A stretch of DNA of 54,529 nucleotides from Coxiellaceae bacterium (GTDB lineage: Bacteria > Pseudomonadota > Gammaproteobacteria > UBA9339). This document shows positions 20,655-31,502 of this stretch, in pieces. Made by a program: the position numbers and the translations under genes. How positions within the stretch are numbered: position 1 is the stretch's first letter; the number at the start of each line of letters is the position of its first letter. The notes below the pieces were generated by a model. The model made no database searches, was not told the DNA's origin, and saw only the letters and a list, made by a program, of their open reading frames with translations. The DNA is taken from contig JAISGM010000005.1 of the NCBI GenBank assembly GCA_031263085.1, positions 1-54,529 of the forward strand, read 5' to 3'.

Positions 20655-20660
20655 ATTATA
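20655..20660 (-). promoter_or_regulatory. Candidate rpoH -10 box
   Basis: TATAAT on the minus strand, 17 bases before the rpoH ATG. The -35 position (TAATTA at 17-base spacing) is poor. The transcript would start about 10 bases before the ATG, so little 5' RNA structure is possible. Confidence 0.4.
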
Positions 20661-20734
20661 TACTGAGATACTAAAGATAATTAAAGATTTAAAAATGATA
20701 TATCAAGTTATTACAGATTTGATACATTAAAATT

Positions 20735-21064
20735 ATGAACGAAAATATTAAAATTATTACTGACGACTCTTTCGATGTTGAGGTACTACAATCTAGTATT
20801 CCTGTTCTAGTAGATTTTTGGGCAGAATGGTGCGGTCCATGCAAGATGATAATCCATATCATAGATAGTGTAGCTAAGGAATTCGTGGGCAAATTAAAAA
20901 TTACGAAGCTGGATGTAGACTACAATAACCAAGTTTCTACAAAATATAATATACGCAGCATCCCAACCCTAATATTATTCAAAAGAGGAAAAATTATAGC
21001 AACTAAAACTGGGGCTCTAACTAAATCTCAACTAATTGATTTTATTAACATTAATTTATCTTAA
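20735..21064 (+). CDS. trxA: Thioredoxin 1
   Basis: Small disulfide reductant. The 109-residue protein, the same length as in E. coli, has the redox motif WCGPC in FWAEWCGPCK, the cis-proline segment RSIPTLILF and the usual C-terminal helix. It lies divergent from rpoH with 96 bases between, and before rho as in E. coli. No clear ribosome binding site precedes the ATG at 20735. rho has its own promoter downstream, so trxA may be its own unit. Confidence 0.96.
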   Translation: MNENIKIITDDSFDVEVLQSSIPVLVDFWAEWCGPCKMIIHIIDSVAKEFVGKLKITKLDVDYNNQVSTKYNIRSIPTLILFKRGKIIATKTGALTKSQLIDFININLS

Positions 21065-21084
21065 ACTCTATTAAAATAAAATAC

Positions 21085-21112
21085 TTGACGAGACTTAAAT
21101 CAGCACTATAAT
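21085..21112 (+). promoter_or_regulatory. Strong sigma-70-type promoter before rho
   Basis: TTGACG at 21085-21090, 16 bases, and a perfect TATAAT at 21107-21112, just after the trxA stop. The predicted start near 21119 leaves a leader of about 107 bases before rho. E. coli rho is autoregulated through its leader, so such a leader could serve the same purpose, but I see no clear C-rich loading site in it. Confidence 0.75.
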
Positions 21113-21225
21113 GAAGTTCGATGATATATTGAGTTTTTGAAGTAATTCAAAATTAACCGTCCATGAGTTTCCAAATTTTCCAGGATTTTTGTAGACTAAT
21201 AAATAATCCATTTTGACTTGAGAAT

Positions 21226-22638
21226 ATGCGAGAAAAGAATGCATCTCCATTAGTAATAAAAGCTGCGAGGGCAGAGCAAAAAAATCTACCGAAAAATTTG
21301 CCAATTGATCCTGAAATTACCAAAATCAAAATTGACAAAATTGAAGAGATCAATAAAAAGTCGTTACTGGAAATTAAGATAACTAGTCTAACTGAACTTA
21401 AAACAAAAACTCCAAATGAATTGATGAATTTGGCCAACAATTTAGGAGTCGAGAATATTGCACGAATGCGGAAACAGGATATGATTTTTGCCATTCTGAA
21501 AGTGCATGCCCAAAACAATAAAGATATTTTTGGTGGGGGCGTATTAGAGATATTACCTGATGGATTTGGTTTCTTACGATCTGGAGATAGTTCTTATTTA
21601 GCTGGTCCAGATGATATTTATGTATCACCTAGTCAAATTAGGCGCTTCAACTTAAGAACTGGTGATACTGTATCTGGAAAAATTCGACCACCTAAAGATA
21701 GTGAGCGTTATTTTGCTTTACTACAGGTAGATAAAATAAATTTCGATGCTCCGGAAAATACCACTCATAAAATTTTATTCGAAAATCTTACTCCTTTATT
21801 TGCAAATAAACGTCTTAAAATGGAACGAGGAAATGGCTGTTCAGAAGATATTACTGCCAGAATGATTGATTTGATAGTACCTATTGGAAAAGGACAGAGG
21901 GGATTAATAGTATCCCCACCAAAAGCTGGCAAAACTATCATGTTACAAAATATTGCGCATGCTATTACCGCTAATCATCCTGAATGTTACTTAATTGTCT
22001 TACTTATTGACGAACGACCGGAGGAAGTGACTGACATGTCACGCTCTGTGAACGGAGAAGTTATAGCTAGTACTTTTGATGAACCAGCAATTAGACATGT
22101 CCAAGTAGCTGAAATGGTTATCGAGAAAGCTAAACGTCTAACAGAACATAAAAAAGATGTGGTTATCTTACTAGATTCTATTACTCGACTAGCTCGTGCT
22201 TATAATACTACAAGCCCTGCTTCTGGCAAAGTACTAACAGGAGGGGTTGATGCTAATGCTCTACAGCGTCCGAAAAGATTCTTTGGCGCTGCTCGCAATA
22301 TTGAAGAAGGTGGTAGTCTAACTATCATAGCTACTGCATTAGTTGATACTGGATCAAAAATGGATGAAGTAATATATGAAGAATTCAAAGGTACAGGTAA
22401 TATGGAAATTCATTTAGATCGACGGATTGCAGAAAAAAGGGTTTTTCCAGCTATCGATATTAATCGTTCTGGCACTCGTCGTGAAGAGCTTACTGTATCG
22501 CCAGACGAACTACAAAAAATGTGGATTTTACGTAAAATTCTCCACCCAATGGATGAAATCGCAGCAGCAGAATTTCTTATCGACCGCCTTAAAACTACAA
22601 GAACTAACGAAGAGTTCTTCGAGGCTATGAAGAAATAG
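21226..22638 (+). CDS. rho: Transcription termination factor Rho with N-terminal extension
   Basis: Hexameric RNA helicase that ends transcription. From about residue 53 (TSLTELK) the 470-residue product matches the whole 419-residue E. coli protein: the RNA-binding fold with DGFGFLRS, Walker A PPKAGKT at 231-237, LLIDERPEE and the Q-loop/R-loop region. The first 52 residues are extra, lysine-rich and low in hydrophobics. The ATG at 21226 is the only good start; the next ATG would cut into the conserved N-terminal helices. A CTG codon at the expected family start cannot be excluded. Co-transcribed with glmS, 32 bases on. Confidence 0.95.
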   Translation: MREKNASPLVIKAARAEQKNLPKNLPIDPEITKIKIDKIEEINKKSLLEIKITSLTELKTKTPNELMNLANNLGVENIARMRKQDMIFAILKVHAQNNKDIFGGGVLEILPDGFGFLRSGDSSYLAGPDDIYVSPSQIRRFNLRTGDTVSGKIRPPKDSERYFALLQVDKINFDAPENTTHKILFENLTPLFANKRLKMERGNGCSEDITARMIDLIVPIGKGQRGLIVSPPKAGKTIMLQNIAHAITANHPECYLIVLLIDERPEEVTDMSRSVNGEVIASTFDEPAIRHVQVAEMVIEKAKRLTEHKKDVVILLDSITRLARAYNTTSPASGKVLTGGVDANALQRPKRFFGAARNIEEGGSLTIIATALVDTGSKMDEVIYEEFKGTGNMEIHLDRRIAEKRVFPAIDINRSGTRREELTVSPDELQKMWILRKILHPMDEIAAAEFLIDRLKTTRTNEEFFEAMKK

Positions 22639-22670
22639 ATAAAACTATATACTTTACGGAGATTATAGAC

Positions 22671-24503
22671 ATGTGTGGTATTGTTGGCGCTGTCTCGGGA
22701 CGCAACATTGCTGATGTTATAATTGAATGCTTAAAGCATTTAGAATATCGGGGGTATGATTCTGCTGGTATTGCTACTATTAATGACCAATGTAGTCTAA
22801 GCTGTATTAAAACAGTTGGCAAAATTGCAGTTTTAATTAATCAATTAAAAATTACACCAGTTATGGGACACATTGGAATAGCCCATACCCGTTGGGCTAC
22901 TCATGGGGCCCCTACAAAATATAATGCTCATCCTCATATTTCTAACAATAGAATTGCCTTAATTCATAATGGCATAATTGAGAATTATGAGGAACTACGA
23001 ATAAAATTACTAAATCAGGGATTCAAATTCACAAGCGATACTGATACTGAGGTTATCGCCCATTTGATCTATAGTTATTTATCGAAATCATCTAATTTAT
23101 TGACGGCAGTCCACGAAGCAATCAAAGAACTTACCGGGGCTTTTGCGTTAGCTATCATTAGTGTATCAGAACCAGATAGAATTATTGCTGTACGTTCTGG
23201 TAGCCCGGTTGTCATCGGCCTAGGGATTAATGAAAACTTTGTCGCATCAGATACCACAGCGTTACTGCAAATAACTAATAACTTTATTTATTTAAATGAA
23301 GGGGATTTAGCAATAATTGAACAGAAAAATGTCAGTATTTTTAATACTGAACTCCAACCGATCAAATATCAAATTAAATCTTCAATGTTATCTGCAGATA
23401 ACATTGAATTAGGACACTATAATCACTTTATGCAAAAAGAAATTTTTGAACAACCTACCGCTCTGGCTAGTACATTAGAAGGTAGATTACTAGACAGTGA
23501 GATTCCAGCGGAAATTTTTGGGAATACCGCAAAAAATATTTTCAATCAAATTACAAGAATTCAAATTATCGCTTGTGGATCAAGTTTGTATTCTGCAATA
23601 GCAGGAAAATACTGGCTAGAAAAATTAGCCAAAATCCCTTGCGAAGTAGAATTTGCTAGCGAATTCCGTTATCGCAGCACCGCTATCGAGTCTAATACCT
23701 TACTCGTTACGATTTCACAATCTGGCGAAACTGCAGATACTTTAGCGGCACTACGTAAAGCCAAAAAACTATCATTTCTTGCTTCTCTTGCGATTTGTAA
23801 TGTTCCAGAAAGTTCTCTAGTACGCGAGTCTGATTTAATATTTCTAACTAGAGCCGGGGTGGAAATTGGAGTAGCTACCACCAAATCTTTTACTGCACAA
23901 TTGACTGCACTTCTAATGTTAGCCATAACTCTAGGAAAACAACGGGGGCTTGAAACAACGTTGATTCAGCATCTAATTAAACAATTAAAAAATCTGCCAT
24001 CTTTAATAGAACAAACTTTAAAACTAAACGATAAGATAAGTGAACTTGCTAAACTATTAGAACACAGCTCAAGTATATTTTATATCGGCAGAGGAACTAG
24101 TTATCCAATTGCTATGGAGGGCGCATTAAAAATAAAGGAGATTTCCTACATTCATGCTGAAAGCTATCCTGCCGGAGAATTAAAACATGGACCATTAGCT
24201 CTAATTGATAACGGAACACCGGTGGTAGTGCTTTCTCCAGCAGATGGTTTATCTGATAAATTAAAATCTAATTTACAGGAGATTCATGCTCGAAAAGGAG
24301 AATTAATTATTTTCGCTGATAAGTCATTACATTATAATAATTACTCTAACTGGCATATTTGTGAAATGCCTATGGTGGATGGAGACCTAGCGCCGATAAT
24401 CTATACTATTCCGTTACAATTACTAGCATACCACGTAGCCTTAATTAAGGGCACAGATATTGATCAACCGAGAAATTTAGCTAAATCAGTGACAGTAGAA
24501 TAA
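22671..24503 (+). CDS. glmS: Glutamine-fructose-6-phosphate aminotransferase
   Basis: Makes glucosamine-6-phosphate for peptidoglycan and lipid A. The 610-residue protein (E. coli 609) starts MCGIVGA with the nucleophile Cys2 (exposed after Met removal), has the glutaminase motifs HTRWATHG and HNGIIENYEE, two SIS sugar-isomerase domains (ACGSSLYSA and GRGTSYPIAMEGALK), and the canonical end LAKSVTVE. GGAG lies nine bases before the ATG. A perfect 28-base palindrome at 23381-23408 falls in the linker just before the conserved HYNHFMQKEI. No glmS ribozyme is expected or seen. Confidence 0.97.
   Translation: MCGIVGAVSGRNIADVIIECLKHLEYRGYDSAGIATINDQCSLSCIKTVGKIAVLINQLKITPVMGHIGIAHTRWATHGAPTKYNAHPHISNNRIALIHNGIIENYEELRIKLLNQGFKFTSDTDTEVIAHLIYSYLSKSSNLLTAVHEAIKELTGAFALAIISVSEPDRIIAVRSGSPVVIGLGINENFVASDTTALLQITNNFIYLNEGDLAIIEQKNVSIFNTELQPIKYQIKSSMLSADNIELGHYNHFMQKEIFEQPTALASTLEGRLLDSEIPAEIFGNTAKNIFNQITRIQIIACGSSLYSAIAGKYWLEKLAKIPCEVEFASEFRYRSTAIESNTLLVTISQSGETADTLAALRKAKKLSFLASLAICNVPESSLVRESDLIFLTRAGVEIGVATTKSFTAQLTALLMLAITLGKQRGLETTLIQHLIKQLKNLPSLIEQTLKLNDKISELAKLLEHSSSIFYIGRGTSYPIAMEGALKIKEISYIHAESYPAGELKHGPLALIDNGTPVVVLSPADGLSDKLKSNLQEIHARKGELIIFADKSLHYNNYSNWHICEMPMVDGDLAPIIYTIPLQLLAYHVALIKGTDIDQPRNLAKSVTVE
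23381..23408. repeat. Perfect 28-base palindrome inside glmS
   Basis: The 14-base arm TTCAATGTTATCTG is followed directly by its exact reverse complement with no spacer. It is wholly coding (S-M-L-S-A-D-N-I-E) and lies in the variable linker between the glutaminase and isomerase domains. Chance occurrence of a 14-base perfect palindrome in a window this size is well below one. Function unknown. Confidence 0.95.
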
Positions 24504-24733
24504 ATCTAATATTTTACCACCATTATTTTGGTTATTGACGCTACCATTTAATCTAGGTCTATCACTAAATGAGTACTCGCCTTAAGATTTCCTTAGAAAT
24601 ATGAGCAAGGAAACATTAAATTACAACAATCAGTATATACAGATATTACTTATGTCTTGATAATTATCGATGGATGCGTGTTCAATTAGACAGATAACAA
24701 GTCAGATTAACATTTGATTATAAAATAAGATCC

Positions 24734-25471
24734 TTAATAAAGCCATCCGTATCCTTTTTGTTCTAACTCACATGCTAATTCTCTATCTCCAGTTCTAACA
24801 ATTTTACCATGATACAAAATATGTATGTAATCTGGGATTACATAATTTAATAATCTCTGGTAATGAGTAATTAAAATAATGGATTTATGAGGTGAACGTA
24901 TAGCATTAATCCCTCTAGCCACAATTTGTAGAGCATCAATATCCAAACCAGAATCAGGCTCATCCAGAATAGCAAGCGTCGGATTCAATACTAGCATTTG
25001 TAAAATCTCATTACGTTTTTTTTCTCCCCCAGAAAAACCGCAATTAACTGATCTCTTTAAAAACTCTTCATCTATGCTTACAATTTTACATTTAGTTTTA
25101 ACAAGATCAATAAAATCTAGGGCATCTAATTCAGATAAACCTTGTTTTTTTCGCAAACTATTTAATGCTGTTTTTAAGAAAAATAAATTATTCACTCCAG
25201 CAATTTCTACTGGATACTGAAAAGCCAAAAATAAACCGAGATTAGCTCTTTCTTCTGGCAACAGATCAAGTAAATTTTTACCAAGATATTTAATTGTACC
25301 TAAGACTTTACTAGAAATCTCTTTACCGACTAAAATATTTGCTAATGTACTTTTACCAGAACCATTTGGACCCATAATAACATGAATTTCGCCAGGATTA
25401 ATTTTAAGATTAATCCCACGCAAAATCTCTTTGTTATCGATTGCTACATGAAGATTTTCAATCTTTAGCAT
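24734..25471 (-). CDS. sufC: Fe-S assembly ATPase SufC
   Basis: ABC-type ATPase that works with SufB (and SufD) in building iron-sulfur clusters. The 245-residue protein (E. coli 248) has Walker A GPNGSGKS at 34-41, the SufC-type signature [10 protein letters not shown], Walker [13 protein letters not shown] and the late histidine in ILITHYQRL. It overlaps the end of sufB by 14 bases, so translation is coupled. Nothing follows on this strand: 230 bases separate it from the convergent glmS, so sufD and sufS are not in this operon. A 9-3-9 inverted repeat lies at 24824-24844. Confidence 0.96.
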   Translation of the reverse strand: MLKIENLHVAIDNKEILRGINLKINPGEIHVIMGPNGSGKSTLANILVGKEISSKVLGTIKYLGKNLLDLLPEERANLGLFLAFQYPVEIAGVNNLFFLKTALNSLRKKQGLSELDALDFIDLVKTKCKIVSIDEEFLKRSVNCGFSGGEKKRNEILQMLVLNPTLAILDEPDSGLDIDALQIVARGINAIRSPHKSIILITHYQRLLNYVIPDYIHILYHGKIVRTGDRELACELEQKGYGWLY

Positions 25472-26921
25472 ATCTATAATTCAGTGTAACTCCCTCTAAA
25501 CTAGCTGCAATTAATTTATGAGCTTCTACTGCAAACTCCATGGGTAATTGTCGAAACACTTCATGGCAAAATCCATTAACAATCATAGCAATAGCGTCAT
25601 CTGCCTGAATATTGCGTTGGCGACAATAAAATAACTGTTCATCACTTACTTTAGTAAGTGATGCTTCGTGAGCAACAGAAGCAGTCTTGTTTTTTACCGT
25701 CACTTTTGGATAAGTATATGCTCCACACTTGTTTCCCAGAAGCAATGAATCGCATTGAGTATAATTGTGAGCATGAGAAGCACCAGATAACACTGCCACT
25801 AATCCGCGATAAGTATTTTGTCCAAAAGCCATTGAAATCCCTTTAGAAATCACTACACTTTTAGTATTCTTTCCAAGATGAATCATCTTAGTTCCAGTAT
25901 CTGCCTGTTGACAATTGTTAGTCAGAGCTACTGAATAAAATTCACTAATCGAATTATCACCACGCAAAATGGTACCTGGATATTTCCAGGTAATAGCTGA
26001 GCCAACCTCAATTTGTGTCCACGAGATCTTAGCATTTACTCCTCGACATTCTCCACGCTTAGTTACAAAATTATAGATCCCTCCATTTCCTTCCCTATCA
26101 CCAGGATACCAGTTCTGTACTGTAGAATATTTTATTTCAGCATTGTCTAGAGCAATCAATTCTACCACTGCAGCATGTAATTGATATTCTTCACGCATAG
26201 GAGCAGTACACCCCTCTAGATAACTCACGTAACTATTATCATCGGCAATTATCAGCGTACGTTCGAACTGGCCAATTTTAGCAGCATTTATCCGAAAGTA
26301 AGTCGAAAGCTCCATAGGACAACGTACTCCTTTTGGGATATAAACAAAAGAACCATCACTAAATACCGCGGCATTTAATGAGGCAAAAAAATTATCATTA
26401 TAAGACACTATCGTACCTAAGTACTGCTGGATAAGTTCCGGATATTTTTGGATTGCCTCAGAAAAAGGACAAAAAATAATCCCGATTTTCTCTAATTTTT
26501 CTTTAAAAGTAGTAGCAACAGCTACACTATCGAAAATGGCGTCCACAGCAACACCTGAAAGTGCTTCATGTTCCTTAAGCGGAACTCCTAGTTTATTATA
26601 TGTAGCAATAAGTTCTGGATCTATTTCAGATAATGATTTTGGCTTAACTGAAAGAGATTTTGGCGCAGCATAGTATATAATGTTCTGATAATCAATTTTA
26701 GTTAATTTGAGTTTTGGCCATGTTGGAGGTGACATTTGGCGCCACCTATTATAGGCATTAAGTCTCCAAGATAACATAAATGGCGGCTCGTTCTTTTTAA
26801 CTGAGATTTTACGGATAGTATCTTCATTCAAACCAACTGATAAATTATCATTTTCTATCTCAGTAGTAAATCCATACTGATATTCTTGATTGTTAGTATG
26901 TTCCGAAATTTTATCTGACAT
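25458..26921 (-). CDS. sufB: Fe-S scaffold subunit SufB
   Basis: Core scaffold of the SufBCD complex. I use the ATG at 26921, giving 487 residues (E. coli 495) and an N terminus like the family; the frame is also open to a TTG at 26960 with no ribosome binding site. Seen: the YYAAPK segment, PYST-like [15 protein letters not shown], the beta-helix core EGCTAP and [21 protein letters not shown] with conserved cysteines, and the C-terminal [11 protein letters not shown]. It is divergent from trpS. The coding region holds an 11-2-11 perfect inverted repeat (25640-25663). Confidence 0.95.
   Translation of the reverse strand: MSDKISEHTNNQEYQYGFTTEIENDNLSVGLNEDTIRKISVKKNEPPFMLSWRLNAYNRWRQMSPPTWPKLKLTKIDYQNIIYYAAPKSLSVKPKSLSEIDPELIATYNKLGVPLKEHEALSGVAVDAIFDSVAVATTFKEKLEKIGIIFCPFSEAIQKYPELIQQYLGTIVSYNDNFFASLNAAVFSDGSFVYIPKGVRCPMELSTYFRINAAKIGQFERTLIIADDNSYVSYLEGCTAPMREEYQLHAAVVELIALDNAEIKYSTVQNWYPGDREGNGGIYNFVTKRGECRGVNAKISWTQIEVGSAITWKYPGTILRGDNSISEFYSVALTNNCQQADTGTKMIHLGKNTKSVVISKGISMAFGQNTYRGLVAVLSGASHAHNYTQCDSLLLGNKCGAYTYPKVTVKNKTASVAHEASLTKVSDEQLFYCRQRNIQADDAIAMIVNGFCHEVFRQLPMEFAVEAHKLIAASLEGVTLNYRYAKD
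25640..25663. repeat. Perfect 11-2-11 inverted repeat inside sufB
   Basis: CATCACTTACT, two T residues, then the exact reverse complement. It is coding on the minus strand, over the conserved [11 protein letters not shown] stretch of SufB. One of a set of long coding palindromes in this window. Confidence 0.93.
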
Positions 26922-27024
26922 ATACTGGTTAAGAATAGATAAAGAAAAATCAAGTTGCAAGTTTTAAGTTTTATGTTGCTTTTCATAGCAGTATATCAGA
27001 GAATGATTAATTAAGTAGAATTAA

Positions 27025-28053
27025 ATGATAATGTCAAACAAACGATCTATTATATTTAGCGGCATTCAACCTTCAGGGAATTTAACTTTAGGTAATTACC
27101 TTGGCGCTCTAAGAAATTGGGTTACTCTACAAAATCAATACAATTGTTGGTTCTCTTTAGTAGATCTTCATACTATTACAGTACGACAAGAACCAAAGGT
27201 TTTGCGGAATCGATGTTATGAAGTTTTAGCTCTTTATTTAGCAGCAGGTATTAACCACAATCAACATACAATTTTTTTGCAATCCCATGTACCAACTCAT
27301 ACTCAACTTGCTTGGATACTAAATTGCTACAGTTATATGGGAGAAATTAGTCGAATGACTCAATTCAAAGATAAAGTTAAAAATAATAAGATAAACAACA
27401 ATGTAGGGTTATTTTCCTATCCAATCTTAATGGCCTCTGATATTCTCCTCTATCATACCAACTTAGTGCCGGTTGGTACTGATCAGAAACAACATATGGA
27501 ATTAGCGCGAGATTTAGCTTTAAGATTTAATAAAATTTACGGAGATGTTTTTACAATTCCAGAAGTTTATTATCCGCCATTTGGATCCCGCATTATGTCA
27601 CTACAAGAACCAACCAAAAAAATGTCAAAATCAGATACAAATCCATACGCAACTATTTTTTTATCAGATTCTCCAGATGTAATCTCTGATAAATGCAAAC
27701 GAGCAATTACTGATTCAGGTAAAGAAATTTATTTTGATATTAATCAAAAACCAGGGATAGCAAATCTGCTAGTTATATTGGCTGCAATTTCTGGAAAACC
27801 AATTGAAACGTTAGTCAATGAATTACACAATTATACTTATGATAAGTTTAAAGGTGTAGTGACAGAAAATCTTATTGAACTCTTAAGACCACTACAACAA
27901 CGCTACCAACAATTAAGCAAAGATCTATGTTATTTAGATTCTATTCTAGAGCACGGCGCACAAGAAGCAATTAAAGTCTCTCAACAAACATTACATCAAG
28001 TTCATAAAGTACTAGGATTCATACCAATTAATATTGGATGTAAGCAAGTTTAA
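27025..28053 (+). CDS. trpS: Tryptophanyl-tRNA synthetase
   Basis: Class I aminoacyl-tRNA synthetase charging tRNA-Trp. The 342-residue product (E. coli 334) has the HIGH-type motif in PSGNLTLGNYLGAL near residue 16, PVGTDQKQHMELARDLA for tryptophan recognition and the KMSKS loop (KKMSKSD). The start may be 27025 or the ATG two codons on at 27031, since no clear ribosome binding site decides. It is a single gene, divergent from sufB and convergent with greA across 71 bases. No trp leader-like attenuator is seen upstream. Confidence 0.96.
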   Translation: MIMSNKRSIIFSGIQPSGNLTLGNYLGALRNWVTLQNQYNCWFSLVDLHTITVRQEPKVLRNRCYEVLALYLAAGINHNQHTIFLQSHVPTHTQLAWILNCYSYMGEISRMTQFKDKVKNNKINNNVGLFSYPILMASDILLYHTNLVPVGTDQKQHMELARDLALRFNKIYGDVFTIPEVYYPPFGSRIMSLQEPTKKMSKSDTNPYATIFLSDSPDVISDKCKRAITDSGKEIYFDINQKPGIANLLVILAAISGKPIETLVNELHNYTYDKFKGVVTENLIELLRPLQQRYQQLSKDLCYLDSILEHGAQEAIKVSQQTLHQVHKVLGFIPINIGCKQV

Positions 28054-28124
28054 ATAAAAAAACTGAAACATCGTAACCGAAATATTGAATTTCAAATAAC
28101 ATCAAAACCAAAAGCAAGAATACA

Positions 28125-28601
28125 TCAACTGTATTCTATTTTTGTGATTTTTAATTTCAGTATTCCGGAAGGAATACTGACACTAACAATATCCTCTATA
28201 TTCTTGCCAATCAAAGCTCTGGCGATCGGAGCATTGATAGAAATTTTATTAAATTTAAGATCTGCTTCATCATCTCCTACCAATTGATAAACACTTTCAA
28301 CTCCAGTATCAAGATCTATTGAATGGACAGTAGCACCAAATACTACAATACCATCTTGAGGAATTTTAGTGACATCAATAACATTAGCATTAACAAGTTT
28401 ACTTTCAATATCTCTAATTCTGGCTTCGATGAAACCTTGAGTTTCTTTAGCAGCATGATATTCGGCATTCTCTCGAAGATCACCATGAGCACGAGCCTCA
28501 CCGATAGCTTCAACTATCCGAGGACGATCTTGATTTTTAAGTTTCTCTAGTTCTTGACGTAAAGCAGCGACGCCACTAACTGTCATAGGGACCTTTTGCA
28601 T
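28125..28601 (-). CDS. greA: Transcription elongation factor GreA
   Basis: Rescues backtracked RNA polymerase by stimulating transcript cleavage. The 158-residue protein has exactly the E. coli length. Its N-terminal coiled coil carries the acidic tip region [20 protein letters not shown] with the two acidic residues needed for cleavage, and the C-terminal FKBP-like domain has [13 protein letters not shown]. The ATG at 28601 gives MQKVPMT, like the family. A 10-4-10 perfect inverted repeat (28157-28180) lies in the last 50 coding bases and could shape the mRNA 3' end. Confidence 0.96.
   Translation of the reverse strand: MQKVPMTVSGVAALRQELEKLKNQDRPRIVEAIGEARAHGDLRENAEYHAAKETQGFIEARIRDIESKLVNANVIDVTKIPQDGIVVFGATVHSIDLDTGVESVYQLVGDDEADLKFNKISINAPIARALIGKNIEDIVSVSIPSGILKLKITKIEYS
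28157..28180. repeat. Perfect 10-4-10 inverted repeat in the 3' part of greA
   Basis: TCAGTATTCC, loop GGAA, then the exact reverse complement. It covers S-I-P-S-G-I-L near the GreA C terminus, about 30 bases inside the stop. No U-tract follows on either strand. Confidence 0.93.
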
Positions 28602-28638
28602 AAATTTATTATACTAGAATGCTCAAGTTATTTAAACA

Positions 28639-28657
28639 GTTATACTCATAGTATAAC
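28639..28657. repeat. 8-3-8 inverted repeat between greA and rpmE
   Basis: GTTATACT, CAT, AGTATAAC. It lies about 38 bases before greA and 36 after the rpmE stop, so it could be an operator at the greA promoter or a weak structure at the rpmE 3' end. AT-rich and without a T-run, it is not a clear terminator. Confidence 0.5.
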
Positions 28658-28692
28658 ATAGAATTATTCATGATTTTTTAATGTTGCGATAT

Positions 28693-28914
28693 TTAATTTA
28701 TTCGAGAAACTTTAGTACTATATTTTCTTTTGAACTTCTCCACTTGCCCCGTAGTATCGATTATTTTTTGTTTTCCAGTATAAAAAGGATGGCAAGAAGA
28801 ACAAATTTCGATATTCAAAATATCTTCATTAACAGTAGATTGAATGGTAAAGTTATTTCCACAACTACAAACAACCCTAATTTCACGATAATTTGGATGG
28901 ATATCTACTTTCAT
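28693..28914 (-). CDS. rpmE: Ribosomal protein L31 (zinc-binding form)
   Basis: Large-subunit protein. I use the ATG at 28914, giving [12 protein letters not shown] and 73 residues; the TTG three codons earlier is unlikely. Four cysteines at 16, 18, 38 and 41 (CSCG and CSSCH) form the zinc site, so this is the zinc-containing paralogue, not the zinc-free YkgM type. The motif [10 protein letters not shown] is typical. It lies between greA and miaB on the same strand with 91 and 44 base gaps. In some relatives rpmE sits by rho; here it does not. Confidence 0.95.
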   Translation of the reverse strand: MKVDIHPNYREIRVVCSCGNNFTIQSTVNEDILNIEICSSCHPFYTGKQKIIDTTGQVEKFKRKYSTKVSRIN

Positions 28915-28958
28915 ACGAGTCAAGTATACTATTACTCTATGACAAATCGCAATAGAAT

Positions 28959-30284
28959 TTACAATATCTTATAAATCTCCCCACGAAGCGAATTAGACAA
29001 AGCCCCAATAATATTAGTTGCTACAATCCTTCCTAATACATTTTTAGATGAATTGAAATTTACAACTCGATTGTTATCTGCTCTTCCAGAAAATTGATAA
29101 GGAAATTCTTTAGACATATCAGTAACAAAAACTCTTTGTATTGTACCAATCATGTTTTTGTTATACCGACGCGATTGAATCATTAATTGATTTTGCAAAA
29201 TTGTCAAACGTTCTTTTTTTTTCTCTAAAGTTAAGTGATCTTTCATTTTAGCTGCTGGGGTATTAGGTCTAGGACTATAGATGAAACTAAAAGAGGCATC
29301 GAAATTTATTTTTTGAATAAAATCCATAGTTAGATCGAAATCCTCATCGGTTTCGCTAGGAAAACCTACAATAAAATCTGTTGAGATACTAATATCTGGA
29401 CGTACATTACGTAATTTTACCACTATTTCTTGATATTCCTCTCGAGTATAACAACGCCTCATTAGCTGTAAAATTCGATTTGAACCACTCTGTACCGGTA
29501 AATGAACATGATTAGTTAATTTAGGCTCTTGTTTAAACAATGCAATCAAACTATCATTGAAATGATTAGGATGAGAAGTGGTGAAACGAATTCTTGTGAT
29601 AGATTCTATTTTTGCAATCTCATGAATAAGCTCGATAAATCCAAGATTTCGCTCTTGATCATAATAAGCATTAACGTTCTGTCCTAACAAATGAATCTCT
29701 TTCATTCCTTGTCGTACCAAACTATCGATCTCGAGTAAAATATCACTTAGTTTACGACTAATCTCACGACCACGTGTATGAGGGACAATACAGTAACTAC
29801 AAAATTTATTACATCCTTCCATAATAGAGATATAAGCTACCAATCCTGTTTTTGTGGGCGCTATAGGTATTAAATAATCAAACTTTTCTAGTGAAGAAGA
29901 CAAAGTTTCAATAATTGGTTTTTTTTGACTAAAAGACCTTTGATATAATTCAGGTAAACGATGTAAAGTTTGAGGATTAAAAATAATACCAACATATGGA
30001 GCTAGCCTCAAAAGCCTATCTCGATCTTCTTTTGATATACATCCTCCTACCGCTAAGACCAGACTACGATTTTTCTCTTTGAGAATTTTTAATTTTCCTA
30101 ACTCAGAGAATATCTTCTCTACAGCTTTAACACGTACTGCACAAGCATTTAAAATAATTAAATCGGCAATAAAGGGATCTTTGACCTCTATAAAATCATG
30201 CGATACTAAAACAGCAATCATTTTAGTGGCATCATATTCGTTCATTTGACAGCCAAATGATTTTATAAAAAACTTTTTTTGCAT
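28959..30284 (-). CDS. miaB: tRNA-2-methylthio-N6-isopentenyladenosine synthase MiaB
   Basis: Radical-SAM enzyme that adds a methylthio group to A37 of tRNAs reading U-starting codons. From the ATG at 30284 the protein has 441 residues (E. coli 474) and starts [18 protein letters not shown], as the family does. An ATG at 30305 is also possible; the frame stays open to 30416 but would run into the mreB start. Cluster cysteines are at 12, 48 and 82, and the radical-SAM CxxxCxxC at 158, 162 and 165. The C-terminal TRAM domain is present. Divergent from mreB. Substrate modification by miaA is needed but not seen here. Confidence 0.95.
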   Translation of the reverse strand: MQKKFFIKSFGCQMNEYDATKMIAVLVSHDFIEVKDPFIADLIILNACAVRVKAVEKIFSELGKLKILKEKNRSLVLAVGGCISKEDRDRLLRLAPYVGIIFNPQTLHRLPELYQRSFSQKKPIIETLSSSLEKFDYLIPIAPTKTGLVAYISIMEGCNKFCSYCIVPHTRGREISRKLSDILLEIDSLVRQGMKEIHLLGQNVNAYYDQERNLGFIELIHEIAKIESITRIRFTTSHPNHFNDSLIALFKQEPKLTNHVHLPVQSGSNRILQLMRRCYTREEYQEIVVKLRNVRPDISISTDFIVGFPSETDEDFDLTMDFIQKINFDASFSFIYSPRPNTPAAKMKDHLTLEKKKERLTILQNQLMIQSRRYNKNMIGTIQRVFVTDMSKEFPYQFSGRADNNRVVNFNSSKNVLGRIVATNIIGALSNSLRGEIYKIL

Positions 30285-30342
30285 GAGATTCTGAATTAAA
30301 GACATTATATCTATATTATCGATTGACCTTTTGGAATATATG

Positions 30343-30356
30343 TTTAAAATTTTAAA
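30343..30356. repeat. AT-only 14-base palindrome before mreB
   Basis: TTTAAAATTTTAAA in the miaB-mreB gap, 29 bases before the mreB ATG. It may simply be AT-rich promoter DNA. Confidence 0.4.
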
Positions 30357-30369
30357 ATGTAAATAATAA

Positions 30370-31431
<1,062 letters not shown>

Positions 31432-31490
31432 AGCGTGAAGATTAAGTTATATGGATTTTAATGTTCATAATATACGATGCTAGCTAATGT

Positions 31491-31502
31491 GGGGAATTTA
31501 TT
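31491..31502 (+). promoter_or_regulatory. Ribosome binding site supporting an ATT start for mreC
   Basis: GGGGA at 31491-31495 is followed after four bases by ATT at 31500-31502. The mreC frame is open from 31488, just after a stop at 31485-31487, and contains no ATG or GTG before the membrane helix. Starting at this ATT restores the usual short basic head before the helix. Confidence 0.55.

Noticed and set aside
22639-22670. A glmS ribozyme or small-RNA control site before glmS
   Set aside because: The rho-glmS gap is only 32 bases and the 5' end shows just a standard ribosome binding site.
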